Positions 16,727 through 26,046 of a stretch of DNA of 64,000 nucleotides are shown here, one piece after another. This stretch comes from Sinorhizobium fredii USDA 205. Lineage in GTDB: Bacteria; Pseudomonadota; Alphaproteobacteria; Rhizobiales; Rhizobiaceae. Each line of letters begins with the position of its first letter. Positions within the stretch are counted from its first letter, which is position 1. The stretch is taken from NCBI RefSeq assembly GCF_001461695.1, contig NZ_AUTC01000077.1, forward strand, positions 87,322 to 151,321, in the 5' to 3' direction. Under the pieces are notes generated by a model. The model searched no databases. It saw only the letters and a program-made list of their open reading frames with translations, and was not told the origin of the DNA. The position numbers and the translations under genes are program-made.

Positions 16727-17806
16727 TCACACGCCGTTGGAGCCTCCCGATTTCGAAGCGCCCGGCGTCAGATCAGCCAGAAAACCGCCTATGCCGGGAC
16801 GCTTCAACGCGCGGAACGGCATGGGCCGGCACAAGTCCATGGCGGCAATGCCGATACGCGCGGTCATGAGGCCGTTGATCACGCCCTCGCCGAGGCGGGC
16901 GGAGAGTTTGGACGCCAGACCGTGGCCGAGGACCTGCTGAATCAGGCTGTCGCCGGCGGCGATGGAACCGGTGACCGCCAGATGGGCAATCACATCGCGC
17001 ATCAGCCGCAGCAGTCCGAGCGTGCCGGGCCGCCCGCCGTAAAGCTCGGCCATTGCCCGAATCATTCGCGCCGACTCGTAGAGGACGTAGCCGAGGTCGA
17101 CGAGCGCACGGGGGCTGACGGCAGTGACGATCGAGACGCGTTTCGACGCGGCCAGGATGATGCGGCGGGCGTCGCGGTCGAGCGGAGCCAGGAGCTCGCG
17201 CTCGGCAAGTTCGACAAGGTGTGGAGCGTCGATGATCTCGCCCTCAGTCTCCGCAAGCCGGGCCCGGCCCTTGGCAGTGCGGGGATTGGCGGCAAGCAGG
17301 TGAACCAATCGCGCAGTCGTGGCGCGTGCGGTCTTGCTGTTGCCGAGCGTCGTTGCTTCGGCGACCTCCGATTTCAGTTTCTGGATCGCCGTCAACTGCA
17401 TCAGACCGGCAAGTTCACGGCCGACGACGACCAGGAAGGCGAGGGTACCGATCGCCACGACGCCGATCGCCGCATAGCCGAGCCAATCGGCCCGCGAGAA
17501 GAGATCGCGCACAAGGTGGTCGATCCACAGCCCCGTGGCGAGCGACAGGACAATGGCGACTGCCCCGGCGGCCACCTTGCCGAAGGAGAGGCGACGCCGG
17601 CGGGGGCGCGCCTCGGGGGGATCGAGCGCCTCGACGGCAGTGCTCGTGGCCATGAAAGGGTCCTCTGCGTCAGGCGTCAATACGACCTTGTCGCTGAAAC
17701 TTGCCGGCGGGCGTCGCGGCGTTTGCGAGCGCTGTGCCGAAGGCGTTTCGGGTTCCATCGGGAAGACGGCGGGCTTGCGGGGGCGATGCTTGGGATCATC
17801 GGTCAT
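16727..17806 (-). CDS. YcjF/TIGR01620-family inner membrane protein
   Basis: The 359-residue product has an N-terminal Pro/Arg-rich cytoplasmic region (1-75), two membrane helices (about 77-95, VAAGAVAIVLSLATGLWI, and 108-130, YAAIGVVAIGTLAFLVVV), and a C-terminal DUF697-like domain with LMRDVIAHLAVTGSIAAGDS and ARIGIAAMDLCRPMPF. This is the YcjF family, always found beside the GTPase YcjX, as here, where the genes overlap by four bases. In E. coli the ycjX-ycjF pair belongs to the phage-shock regulon, but no pspF site is visible here. Molecular role remains unsettled. Confidence 0.88.
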   Translation of the reverse strand: MTDDPKHRPRKPAVFPMEPETPSAQRSQTPRRPPASFSDKVVLTPDAEDPFMATSTAVEALDPPEARPRRRRLSFGKVAAGAVAIVLSLATGLWIDHLVRDLFSRADWLGYAAIGVVAIGTLAFLVVVGRELAGLMQLTAIQKLKSEVAEATTLGNSKTARATTARLVHLLAANPRTAKGRARLAETEGEIIDAPHLVELAERELLAPLDRDARRIILAASKRVSIVTAVSPRALVDLGYVLYESARMIRAMAELYGGRPGTLGLLRLMRDVIAHLAVTGSIAAGDSLIQQVLGHGLASKLSARLGEGVINGLMTARIGIAAMDLCRPMPFRALKRPGIGGFLADLTPGASKSGGSNGV

Positions 17807-19290
17807 GCAAGTCGGTCTCCAAGCAGGAACTGCATGGCTCGGTCGAGCCGGATGTGCGGGACGGAGAGCTTCAATCCGCCGCGCGTCTCCTCGAGATGCG
17901 GGGGACGGAAGCGCACGAAATTCAACTCCGGCATCGAGTGTTCGGATTGGGCCGGGATGGGACCGCCGACGATAGCCTCGAAAAGAACTTCAGGATCCTC
18001 CGGTAAGTCGCCGGGAAATATCGCTGTTTTCCTTTCTCCGTCGAAGACGTCTCCATTGATCCGCTCCCCGGTGATCGGCGTGCCGACAATGACGGGCAGG
18101 GCGTGTCCGTCATGATTGACCGTCGCCTCGCGCGTCGCCCGCACCGAGGCGAGCGCCATGACTTCGAGGTTGGCACCGCTCATGCCGATACGATCTGCGG
18201 CACGGCCGACGAGCCGCGTGGCGATCCGCTCAAGCCGATCATGGCTCTCATGGTGAAGGTGATCGGCCTTTGTTGCGGCGATCAGCACCCGATCTATACG
18301 GCGGGTGAGGAGGGAGGAAAGCCAGGAATTGGTGCCCGGTCGAAAACAGGCAAGCACGTCGGCCAGCGCCTGCTCCAGGTCGCGCAATGCCTCCGGTCCG
18401 CGATTGATCGCTTGCAGCGCGTCGACGAGCACGATCTGGCGATCGAGCCTGGCAAAGTGCTCGCGGAAGAATGGGCTCACCACATGCGTCTTGTAGGCCT
18501 CATACCGCCGTTCCATCATCGCCCATAGCGAACCCTTCGGCGCCCGACCTTCAGGCAGGTTCGGGAGCGGAGAAAAGGTGAGGGCCGGCGACCCCTCGAG
18601 ATCACCCGGCATCAGGAAACGGCCGGGCGGCAGAGTGGATAGCGAATGGTCGTCTTCCTTGCAGGCTCTGAGATAGGCGGTGAAGCTGTCTGCGAGGCGG
18701 CGGGCGGTGCCCTCATCGGCCGCCGCTTCCCCTCCAGTCGCGGAGGCAAGTGCCAGCCATTCGCGCGACAGCGCCGCGCGCGCGCCTATCTGCGCCCGCT
18801 TTGCGGTCGTTTCGCTGAATTGCCGGAAATCCAGGGCGAGCAGCGGCAGATCCAGCAACCACTCGCCCGGATAGTCGACGATATCGATCGACAGGCGCCC
18901 GGCGGAAAACATCCGGTTCCAGCCGCTTGCGCTTTCGTAGTCGAGGGTGATCCGCAATTGCGAGATCGCCCTCGTCGAATCCGGCCAGACGCGGTCGCGC
19001 ACGAGAGCGGCTATATGATCCTCGTACTGGAAGCGCGGGACAGCATCATCCGGCTGGGGCTCAAGCCTCACCTTCGATACTCGCCCGGAGCGGACCGGCT
19101 CGAAAAGCGGCAGGCGTCCGCCGTTCAGAAGGTTGTGCACCAGCGAAGAGATGAAGACGGTCTTGCCTGCCCGCGACAGCCCGGTCACACCGAGCCTGAG
19201 GGAGGGACTGACGAACCCGGCCGCGCGATCGGCGAGGTTGTCCATGGCGATCAGCGCGCCGTCTTTGAAGCTTGTCAGTAAGGACGCCAA
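17803..19290 (-). CDS. YcjX-family P-loop GTPase
   Basis: The 495-residue product is a YcjX-type ATP/GTP-binding protein. The Walker A motif is GLSRAGKTVF (about residues 34-43); the switch region DIVDYPGEW and a second nucleotide-recognition segment (IAATKADHL) follow, the latter in the NKxD position read as TKAD. The C-terminal half carries the family-specific GTPITGERINGDVFDGERK stretch. It is the first gene of a two-gene operon with the YcjF homologue. YcjX proteins are thought to act with the membrane partner in envelope stress, but the mechanism is not known. Confidence 0.9.
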   Translation of the reverse strand: MASLLTSFKDGALIAMDNLADRAAGFVSPSLRLGVTGLSRAGKTVFISSLVHNLLNGGRLPLFEPVRSGRVSKVRLEPQPDDAVPRFQYEDHIAALVRDRVWPDSTRAISQLRITLDYESASGWNRMFSAGRLSIDIVDYPGEWLLDLPLLALDFRQFSETTAKRAQIGARAALSREWLALASATGGEAAADEGTARRLADSFTAYLRACKEDDHSLSTLPPGRFLMPGDLEGSPALTFSPLPNLPEGRAPKGSLWAMMERRYEAYKTHVVSPFFREHFARLDRQIVLVDALQAINRGPEALRDLEQALADVLACFRPGTNSWLSSLLTRRIDRVLIAATKADHLHHESHDRLERIATRLVGRAADRIGMSGANLEVMALASVRATREATVNHDGHALPVIVGTPITGERINGDVFDGERKTAIFPGDLPEDPEVLFEAIVGGPIPAQSEHSMPELNFVRFRPPHLEETRGGLKLSVPHIRLDRAMQFLLGDRLA

Positions 19291-19346
19291 ATGTCTCCGC
19301 CCCTTGGGGATTGTTGCATCGATCCGGCATTACTGCCAGTACCCTA

Positions 19347-19450
19347 CTGCATGTCTCCTTAAATCGACTTCGATTTAAGGACGAAGACATGCAGCAATTC
19401 AAAGTGCTACAGCGACCTTTGCGCGCCTGATAAGGCGCGCCGCGCTGTAG
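19347..19450. repeat. RIME-like intergenic palindromic repeat, copy 2
   Basis: CTGCATGTCTCCTTAAATCG pairs with CGATTTAAGGACGAAGACAT (imperfect by a short insert), then GCAGCAATTCAAAGTGCTAC, AGCGACCTTTGCGCGCCTGA and a GC-rich palindrome ending CGCGCTGTAG. It shares both halves with the copy at 12715-12814. It lies between the ycjX start and the end of the SixA-like gene. Confidence 0.85.
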
Positions 19451-19556
19451 GGGGTTACGGGCATCCACTTGTCTCGCGATATAGGAAGTGTTTCCGTCTG
19501 CGCAATGATGCACGCCATTTGACCGTTTCCCGATTCCAGTTCGAAGGCGGCGAGGT

Positions 19557-20090
19557 TCACCGCCTAGCGACTTCGCCGGGCTCCGGGAGCAGCAATTTCG
19601 AAAGCGCCGCGGCCGAGATGCGGCCGACTGCGGAATGGGCAGGGAAATCGATGACCGCCAATCCGGCCGGCGGATAGCCGTTCGCCAATGCCGAGGCGGA
19701 TTGCTGCTCGCCGAGGAAGTGGCGGAAAACATCCTCGATCATCGGATTGTGCCCGATCAGCATCAGAGACGACTGATCAGCATGCGCCTCGACCAGATCC
19801 GTGTAGACCCCGGCGGGCCCGGCATAGAGCTGGTCGACGTAGCGGATGTCGATATCTTCGCCGAGCGTGCGCCGGAATGGTTCGGCGGTCTGGCGGCAGC
19901 GCATTGCGGTCGAGCAAAGGATGAGATCCGGGGATATCCCATGATCCGCCGCACTTTGCGCAATCAGCTCCGCCTCGGCATAGCCTGTCTCGTCAAGCGT
20001 ACGGTCGAAATCCCTTTGTCCAGGCAGGGCCCAGCCGGACCGGGCGTGACGCAGGAGGATGAGGCGGAAGGCCGGAGCACTGTCTTGCAT
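19557..20090 (-). CDS. SixA-like histidine phosphatase
   Basis: The 177-residue protein opens with LILLRHARSGW, the RHG/RHx catalytic motif of the histidine phosphatase superfamily, and continues with LDETGYAEAELIAQSA and ILCSTAMRCRQTAEPF. A second catalytic histidine is in LMLIGHNPMIEDVFRHF. That layout and length match SixA, which removes phosphate from phosphohistidine on Hpt domains or PTS proteins. The E. coli target is the ArcB Hpt domain and the nitrogen PTS. An orphan Hpt protein is encoded 8 kb away in this window, but a link between the two is speculation. Confidence 0.88.
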   Translation of the reverse strand: MQDSAPAFRLILLRHARSGWALPGQRDFDRTLDETGYAEAELIAQSAADHGISPDLILCSTAMRCRQTAEPFRRTLGEDIDIRYVDQLYAGPAGVYTDLVEAHADQSSLMLIGHNPMIEDVFRHFLGEQQSASALANGYPPAGLAVIDFPAHSAVGRISAAALSKLLLPEPGEVARR

Positions 20091-20481
20091 ATATCCATCC
20101 GAATCTGATGCCGCCGGGGTCTGCGAACCTCAAATCGTTCGCCGGTTACCGTCGCGAAGGTAACTTGTCTCCCTGTGGGCACAAAGATCAAGCCGTTCTC
20201 CACGGTTTTCATTCGACACTCCCAATGCCATTGAAATGGCGCATGTCGATACCGGATGTCGCAATTCGGAATGTGGGGACGGTGAGGGCGGATGCTTGTT
20301 GTCGCGCGCCAGCGGGAATATTATAGGAAGCGTTTCGTGTGTATTTTTGATGAAATATTCGCCAGTTAGCCTGGAATGCAAGCATTGTTAAAATAAGCGT
20401 AGGTGTCGTCCGCGAGGCTTGAATCGGGCCCTTCATAGGTCTATACACCGCCGCAATGAGATGTTCTTCAGGAGAATCGCG
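20091..20481. other. 390-base divergent promoter region between sixA-like and dksA
   Basis: No supported ORF. It contains a well-formed housekeeping promoter for dksA at 20418-20446. The leader of the SixA-like gene shows nothing I can name. The middle (20330-20400) is noticeably AT-rich. Confidence 0.5.
20418..20446 (+). promoter_or_regulatory. Sigma-70 type promoter of dksA
   Basis: CTTGAA (20418-20423), a 17-base spacer and CTATAC (20441-20446) match the rhizobial housekeeping consensus CTTGAC-N17-CTATAT. A transcript from here would have a leader of only about 28 bases before the AGGAG and TTG start of dksA. Confidence 0.75.
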
Positions 20482-20901
20482 TTGAGTGAGAAGATCGATC
20501 TTAGTACCTATGTCCTCTCCGAGGACGAGGATTTCATGAATGCCAATCACCGCGCATATTTTCGCGCAAAGCTGAATGCCTGGAAAAACGATATCCTTCG
20601 CGAAGCCCGCGAGACGCTGGATCACCTCGCTGAGGAGAGCGCCAATCATCCGGATCTCGCAGACCGAGCCTCCTCAGAAACAGACCGGGCGATCGAATTG
20701 CGCGCCCGGGATCGTCAGCGGAAGCTCATCGCCAAAATCGACGCCGCCTTGCAGCGCCTCGACGAAGGCACCTACGGCTATTGCGAGGAAACCGGTGAAC
20801 CGATCGGCCTGAAGCGCCTGGATGCCCGGCCGATTGCAACGCTCTCGATCGAGGCGCAGGAGCGTCACGAGCGTCGCGAGAAGGTTTATCGGGACGAGTA
20901 G
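20482..20901 (+). CDS. dksA: RNA polymerase-binding transcription factor DksA
   Basis: DksA binds in the RNA polymerase secondary channel and, with ppGpp, reprogrammes transcription in the stringent response. The 139-residue protein has the long coiled-coil (ANHRAYFRAKLNAWKNDILR through ASSETDRAIELRARDRQRK) and the globular end GYCEETGEPIGLKRLDARP. The start is a TTG at 20482 with AGGAG 7 bases upstream; the product then begins MSEKIDLSTY, as in relatives. The zinc finger is degenerate: only the first of four cysteines remains (YCEET, then TLSIEAQ where CxxC is expected). A strong terminator follows. Confidence 0.95.
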   Translation: MSEKIDLSTYVLSEDEDFMNANHRAYFRAKLNAWKNDILREARETLDHLAEESANHPDLADRASSETDRAIELRARDRQRKLIAKIDAALQRLDEGTYGYCEETGEPIGLKRLDARPIATLSIEAQERHERREKVYRDE

Positions 20902-20920
20902 TTTCGGCTTTCCGGCCTTA

Positions 20921-20954
20921 CAAAAACGGCGCGGCTTGGCTGCGCCGTTTTTCT
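20921..20954 (+). terminator. Intrinsic terminator of dksA
   Basis: AAAAACGGCGC and GCGCCGTTTTTC form a stem of about 11 bp around a short loop, ending in a T5 tract, 20 bases after the dksA stop. The A tract on the other side may let it serve the convergent FliO-like gene as well. Confidence 0.88.
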
Positions 20955-21007
20955 TTGCGCCATTGGGACAACAAATCCGAAAGCGGCAGGCATTCGTGCT
21001 CCGCCGA

Positions 21008-22012
21008 TCAGGATTTACGACCAGCGGAAATGTCGGCCAGCATCCGGCTCATTTCTTCCTCGATCGTCTCTTCCTTGCGCGCGTCGTCTGATGCCGGGCC
21101 GAGTATCGGTTCCAGACGGGCGCTTGCCGCTGCCGCCGGGCGGACGTCGGGTCTCGGCGCCACCGTCGGGGAAAGCCGCTGGAGATCGCCGCTGATTTCC
21201 GCATCGAGGAAACGTTCGAATTCCGCTGACTTGTCGACGGCGACCGGTTCGGCCGGTCGGGCCGGCGCGGGCGGGGTCTGGACTGGTCGCGGCGGTTCCG
21301 GCGCGGCTGATATCGGCTGCGAAACCCGGTCGTCGCGCGGTGGCGGGGTCATAGGGACAATACGGTCGCGAAGGCTGCTAAGCGTCCCCTGAGGCGGCTC
21401 CGCCGTGGATACCGGAGCAATGTCCGGTGCGGGTGGGGCGTTCGTGGCGGCGGGCTGCGGCCGAGGCGGCGGTTCGACCGCAATGATGGGTCGTTGGGGC
21501 GCGGTCGCCTCGGGCTTCGGTGCGAGCTCTGGTACCCGGGCGGGCACCGCGCGCGCCGGCTCATCCGATGTCACCGGGCGGATCGGCTCTATTTTTGCTG
21601 TTTCTACAGGTGCGGGGGGCGTGACCGGTTGAGGTCCCGGGTCGGCACGCACCGGCGCGACCGGAGCCTTCGCGGCCTGTTGTTCCGACGCCGCGCGACC
21701 GGTACTCGCGGCCGGCGCCGCGTCATCAGGCACGATGCGGCTTTCGATGACGATATCCGTGGGGCCGCCGATCATGATCAGATGCTCGACGTCATCGCGG
21801 CGGACCAGCACGAGCCGCCGGCGCGTGTCGACGGCGGCGGCATCGAGCACGGCAAGACGCGGCTGTCGGTTCTTGCCGCCGCGCACGAAGGGAGACGAGG
21901 GTCTGTTTCGCATGATCCAGAGCACCGCCACGAGGCACAGGAGGCCGATCGCCACGGCTCCGGCGGCGACGATGAATCGGCTACCGTTGTCCCCGACCAA
22001 CGTTTCCATCAT
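21008..22012 (-). CDS. FliO-like single-pass membrane protein with Pro-rich tail
   Basis: The 334-residue product has one N-terminal membrane helix (FIVAAGAVAIGLLCLVAVLWIM, about residues 13-34), then a compact domain LAVLDAAAVDTRRRLVLVRR with DVEHLIMIGGPTDIVIES that matches FliO/MopB, the small accessory protein of the flagellar export gate. The remaining 220 residues are a low-complexity Pro/Ala/Arg tail ending in a short helical segment (EEETIEEEMSRMLADISAG-like). No flagellar gene is nearby, and the tail is far longer than in typical FliO. It is convergent with dksA and divergent from cckA. Confidence 0.65.
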   Translation of the reverse strand: MMETLVGDNGSRFIVAAGAVAIGLLCLVAVLWIMRNRPSSPFVRGGKNRQPRLAVLDAAAVDTRRRLVLVRRDDVEHLIMIGGPTDIVIESRIVPDDAAPAASTGRAASEQQAAKAPVAPVRADPGPQPVTPPAPVETAKIEPIRPVTSDEPARAVPARVPELAPKPEATAPQRPIIAVEPPPRPQPAATNAPPAPDIAPVSTAEPPQGTLSSLRDRIVPMTPPPRDDRVSQPISAAPEPPRPVQTPPAPARPAEPVAVDKSAEFERFLDAEISGDLQRLSPTVAPRPDVRPAAAASARLEPILGPASDDARKEETIEEEMSRMLADISAGRKS

Positions 22013-22378
22013 GGGCTGAACTCCTTTTACCGGTCGAATTGCAACATTTGACGGCTTTTTTCGGGCCGGGACAAGCTTGCGTCCGACATTCCCTGTGAAT
22101 TGACCGCTGCGCTTCCGCTGAGACGCTTTCTGCTGTTATCTCTGATTGTTAAAGATGATTCCAGTTCGACGAAGCGGATGCGGCACACGTGAGTCTCGCA
22201 AAGGCCGGTCGGATGCCGGCAACTGCATAGGACCTTAAACCGGGCTGGTTTTGGGGATAAATTATGCGGCAATTCAAAGGATTACGGTGGCCCTTGTGCG
22301 TCAGCGGGATGTGCGGCGCGGCAAGTCAGCGGGGTGCCGGTATAGCGGCGGACGACTCCGCCAGCAGGTGAGGACCCG
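22013..22378. other. 366-base divergent region before cckA
   Basis: It must hold the promoters of the FliO-like gene and of cckA. I see no coding sequence. TTATGCGGCAATTCAAAGGA (from 22262) and the following GC-rich stretch look like a decayed right half of the intergenic repeat found at 12715 and 19347. No clear TTAA-N7-TTAA CtrA site was found. Confidence 0.45.
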
Positions 22379-24976
22379 ATGACGAAATTGCGGCAGTCAG
22401 GTGATTACCAGATGCCGGTCGTTGACCGGGGCGTGCGGCCGGGCACCGTGTTCAGGATCATCGTGCTGGCGATCGTATTGACCGCGTCTGCCGCGGCCTT
22501 CGTCGTCTTCAAGAACCAGCTGGAGAACGAAATCGTCCTCGGCATTCTCGGCGTGCTGGCGATGGTCGGAATATTCTTCCTGGTATCGTCGGTGATCGGC
22601 TTCATCGAGGTCATGCCACAGTCGCGGCCGGATGAACTGGCACGCGCCTTTCTCGATGCCCATGAGGACGGCACCGTCGTCACCGACCGCAAGGGGCGCA
22701 TCGTCTATGCGAACGCCGCCTATGGCGCCCTGACCGGCGCGAAAGGTGCCGCCGGCGTCCAGTCGCTGGAAACCATCCTGTCGCGCAACAGGGAGGCGAC
22801 AGAGGCGATCTACCGGCTGACCAACGGCCTGCACGAGGGCAAGCAGGGACACGAGGAGTTCCGCCTCCTGAAGCCTCTGGCGAATGGCGCGATGACCGGC
22901 TCGGGCGCGCATTGGTTTCGACTGAAGGCGCGGGTGCTGCCGCTGGAGGATGCCAACAGCAACCCGCTCTATCTGTGGCAGATTGCCGATATCACCGCCG
23001 AGCGCGACGACCAGGAGCGTTTCTTCAAGGAACTGCAGAACGCCATCGACTATCTCGACCATGCGCCGGCGGGCTTTTTCTCCGCCGGACGCAAGGGTGA
23101 AATCTTCTACATCAACGCCACGCTTGCCGATTGGCTTGGGATCGATCTCACCAAGTTCCAGCCGGGAACGATCAGCATTGCCGATCTCGTCGCCGGCGAG
23201 GGACTTGCGCTCATTCAATCCGTGCAGGCTGAGCCCGGCCTGAAGAAGACCAAGATTCTGGATCTCGACCTGCGCAAGGGGAGCGGCCAGAGCCTGCCGG
23301 CAAGATTGATCCATCGCGTTTCCTCGACCCGCGACGGTGCGCCCGGGGAAAGCAGGACGATCGTCATGTCTCGCGAGGGCGACGACGGCGATCAGTCGGC
23401 CTCGAATGCGACGATGCGGTTCACGCGCTTCTTCAACAACACGCCGATGGCCATAGCCTCGGTGGACGGCGACGGGCGGATCCTTAGAACCAACGCCCCC
23501 TTCCTGAAGCTCTTCGCCGGCCTCGTTTCGCAGGACGACGTCGAGCGCGGCATCATGATCGGCGCGGTCATGCACGCCGCCGAGCGGGGTCAACTCGAAG
23601 AGGCGCTCGCCGCGGCCAAGGACCGGCAAGGCGACATAGCGCCAATCGATTCGCTGCATCCGGCCGATGAAGGACGCCACTTCCGTTTCTACGTGAACGC
23701 CGTCATCGACCAGAGCGACCAGGCACCGGAAGAGGCGGCGATCGTCTATGCGCTGGAGATCACCGAGCAGAAGGCGCTCGAGAACCAGATGGCGCAGACG
23801 CAGAAGATGAATGCGGTGGGGACGCTCGCCGGCGGCATCGCGCATGACTTCAATAACGTCCTGACGGCCATCTTGCTTTCTGCCGACCATCTGCTGCTTT
23901 CGGCGCGGCCGGCCGATGCGACTTTCGCCGACCTGATGGAAATCAAGCGGAACGCCAACCGCGCCGCCGTCCTGGTGCGGCAATTGCTCGCCTTCTCGCG
24001 CAAGCAGACCATGCGGCCGACCGTCCTCAATCTCACCGACGTCATCGGCGACCTGAGGATGCTCGTCGATCGGATGACCGGCACAAATGTCAAAGTGGAG
24101 GTGGACTATGGCCGCGACCTCTGGCCGGTGAGGACCGATCTCGGCCAGTTCGAGCAGGTACTGCTCAACCTGGCCGTCAATGCCCGCGACGCCATGCCCG
24201 ACGGCGGAATCATCACGCTCAGGACACGAAACCTGCCGGCGAGCGACGTCGCCGCACTCGGACGTCGGGAAGTGCCGGAAGACGACTTCGTCATGGTCGA
24301 AGTCTCCGATCAGGGCACGGGTATCCCGGCGGAGATCATGGACAAGATCTTCGAACCATTCTTCACGACGAAGGAGGTCGGCAAGGGTACGGGTCTCGGG
24401 CTTTCGATGGTCTATGGCATCGTCAAGCAGTCGGGCGGCTATATCTATCCGGACTCGGAGGCCGGCAAAGGCACGACCTTCCGTATCCTGCTGCCGCGCT
24501 ACGTGGAAACCGCAGAGGCGCGTGAGGAGCCCACTTCGCGCGCGGCGACTGCCGTTGCCACTCCGGCGCCGACCGCGGCACAGAGTGAGCCTGCGGATCT
24601 CACCGGCGATTCCGCCGTGGTCTTGCTCGTCGAGGACGAGGAGGCGGTCCGCCGCGGCGGCAAGCGGATGCTCGAGACACGCGGCTATACGGTTCATGAG
24701 GCGGGGTCCGGTATTGAAGCGCTCGATATCATGGAAGAGCTCGACGGCGCGGTCGATATCGTCGTTTCGGACGTGGTGATGCCGGAAATGGATGGGCCGA
24801 CGCTGTTGCGCGAATTGCGGAAGAAATACCCGAACCTGAAGTTCATCTTCGTGTCGGGCTATGCGGAGGACGCCTTTGCCCGCAATCTGCCGGCCGATGC
24901 CAAGTTCGGCTTCCTGCCGAAGCCGTTCTCTCTGAAGCAATTGGCGGTCGCCGTCCGCGAAATGCTGGATTCCTGA
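22379..24976 (+). CDS. cckA: Cell cycle hybrid histidine kinase CckA
   Basis: CckA starts the essential phosphorelay CckA-ChpT-CtrA/CpdR that drives the alphaproteobacterial cell cycle. The 865-residue protein has two membrane helices (about 24-44 and 51-77, [20 protein letters not shown] and [20 protein letters not shown]), PAS domains (about 85-460), the HisKA box with H489 in [12 protein letters not shown]-binding boxes [21 protein letters not shown] and [13 protein letters not shown], and a C-terminal receiver (VLLVEDEE, phosphorylated D798 in [13 protein letters not shown] in LPKPFSL). ATG 22379 is preceded by GGTGAGGA. It is monocistronic. Confidence 0.97.
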   Translation: MTKLRQSGDYQMPVVDRGVRPGTVFRIIVLAIVLTASAAAFVVFKNQLENEIVLGILGVLAMVGIFFLVSSVIGFIEVMPQSRPDELARAFLDAHEDGTVVTDRKGRIVYANAAYGALTGAKGAAGVQSLETILSRNREATEAIYRLTNGLHEGKQGHEEFRLLKPLANGAMTGSGAHWFRLKARVLPLEDANSNPLYLWQIADITAERDDQERFFKELQNAIDYLDHAPAGFFSAGRKGEIFYINATLADWLGIDLTKFQPGTISIADLVAGEGLALIQSVQAEPGLKKTKILDLDLRKGSGQSLPARLIHRVSSTRDGAPGESRTIVMSREGDDGDQSASNATMRFTRFFNNTPMAIASVDGDGRILRTNAPFLKLFAGLVSQDDVERGIMIGAVMHAAERGQLEEALAAAKDRQGDIAPIDSLHPADEGRHFRFYVNAVIDQSDQAPEEAAIVYALEITEQKALENQMAQTQKMNAVGTLAGGIAHDFNNVLTAILLSADHLLLSARPADATFADLMEIKRNANRAAVLVRQLLAFSRKQTMRPTVLNLTDVIGDLRMLVDRMTGTNVKVEVDYGRDLWPVRTDLGQFEQVLLNLAVNARDAMPDGGIITLRTRNLPASDVAALGRREVPEDDFVMVEVSDQGTGIPAEIMDKIFEPFFTTKEVGKGTGLGLSMVYGIVKQSGGYIYPDSEAGKGTTFRILLPRYVETAEAREEPTSRAATAVATPAPTAAQSEPADLTGDSAVVLLVEDEEAVRRGGKRMLETRGYTVHEAGSGIEALDIMEELDGAVDIVVSDVVMPEMDGPTLLRELRKKYPNLKFIFVSGYAEDAFARNLPADAKFGFLPKPFSLKQLAVAVREMLDS

Positions 24977-24997
24977 GGCCACCCGGTAGCCCGGGAA

Positions 24998-25020
24998 ACC
25001 CGGCGCTCTTTGCGCCGGGC
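24998..25020. terminator. Hairpin between convergent cckA and psuG
   Basis: CCCGGCGC and GCGCCGGG form an 8-bp stem around TCTTT. Neither side has a long T run, so it may act as a modest shared terminator for the two convergent genes. Confidence 0.5.
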
Positions 25021-25031
25021 GCGAACTTCTT

Positions 25032-25970
25032 CTATTTCGTCTTGCTTGCCGCCAAGGCGACGGCGATTTCGGCTGCAAGGCGCGCGTTGTTCTCGACGAG
25101 GGCGATGTTCGTCTCGAGGCTTCGTCCCTCGGTCATGTGGTAGAGGTTGTCGAGCAGATAGGGCGTCACGGCCTTGCCCGAGACCTCGTCGTTCGCCGCA
25201 TTGTCCAGCGCCCTTGCGATATAGATTTCCATCTCCTCACGCGGGATTTCGCTTTCCTCCGGAACCGGATTGGCAACGAGCATGCCGCCTTCGACGCCGA
25301 GCAGTTCGCGCATCCGCTGGAAGTTGGCGATCGCTACCGGGCTGTTCAGCATCAGCGGGCTCTTGAGGCCGGAATCGCGCGACCAGAAGGCGGGGAAGGT
25401 CTCGCTGTCATAGGTGACAACCGGGACGCCCCTTGTTTCAAGCACTTCCAGCGTCTTCGGAATGTCAAGAATGGCCTTGGCGCCGGCGCAAACGACGATC
25501 ACGGCCGTTCGGGCGAGTTCGTCGAGATCGGCGGATATGTCGAAGCTCAGTTCGGCGCCGCGGTGGACGCCGCCGATGCCGCCTGTGGCAAAAACGCTGA
25601 TGCCGGCGCGGGCAGCCGCAATCATCGTTGCTGCGACCGTCGTGGCGCCGGTGCGGCGCTCGGCGAGGGCAAAGGCAAGGTCGGCGCGCGACAACTTCAT
25701 GGCTCCCTGGGTCTTCGCAAGCGCCTCCAGCTTCCTGTCGTCGAGGCCGACATGAAGGACGCCGTGGATCACCGCGATAGTGGCCGGAACCGCCCCCTGG
25801 TCGCGGATGATCGCCTCGACACTGCGCGCCATGTCGAGATTGCCCGGATAAGGCATGCCGTGCGTGATGATCGTCGATTCCAGTGCCACGAGCGGTGCGC
25901 CGCGCGCCTTGGCGGCCGCGACTTCATCGGAGTATTCGATTGGCAGGAAGGGCGAGGTGGGTTTTGTCAT
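25032..25970 (-). CDS. psuG: Pseudouridine-5'-phosphate glycosidase
   Basis: PsuG reversibly splits pseudouridine 5'-phosphate into uracil and ribose 5-phosphate by breaking the C-C glycosidic bond. The 312-residue product carries the family blocks VALESTIITHGMPYPGN, GVLHVGLDD, GATTVAATMIAAARAGISVFATGGIGGVHRG and TRGVPVVTYDSETFPAFWSR. Start at ATG 25970; a longer open frame upstream lacks family resemblance. It follows a PfkB-type kinase gene by 76 bases on the same strand, giving the usual kinase-plus-glycosidase salvage pair. Confidence 0.95.
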   Translation of the reverse strand: MTKPTSPFLPIEYSDEVAAAKARGAPLVALESTIITHGMPYPGNLDMARSVEAIIRDQGAVPATIAVIHGVLHVGLDDRKLEALAKTQGAMKLSRADLAFALAERRTGATTVAATMIAAARAGISVFATGGIGGVHRGAELSFDISADLDELARTAVIVVCAGAKAILDIPKTLEVLETRGVPVVTYDSETFPAFWSRDSGLKSPLMLNSPVAIANFQRMRELLGVEGGMLVANPVPEESEIPREEMEIYIARALDNAANDEVSGKAVTPYLLDNLYHMTEGRSLETNIALVENNARLAAEIAVALAASKTK

Positions 25971-26046
25971 GGGCTTTCGCTTCTGATGAGTGGGAGCGGT
26001 GCGGGCGGAAAACTGCCGTGCGCCTTCTGCATGCGGCCTGGAGTTT

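Noticed and set aside
22397..25078. 893-residue open frame on the minus strand opposite cckA
   Set aside because: It is a shadow of a GC-rich coding strand: no family motifs, Arg/His/Gly-rich composition, and cckA on the other strand is certain.
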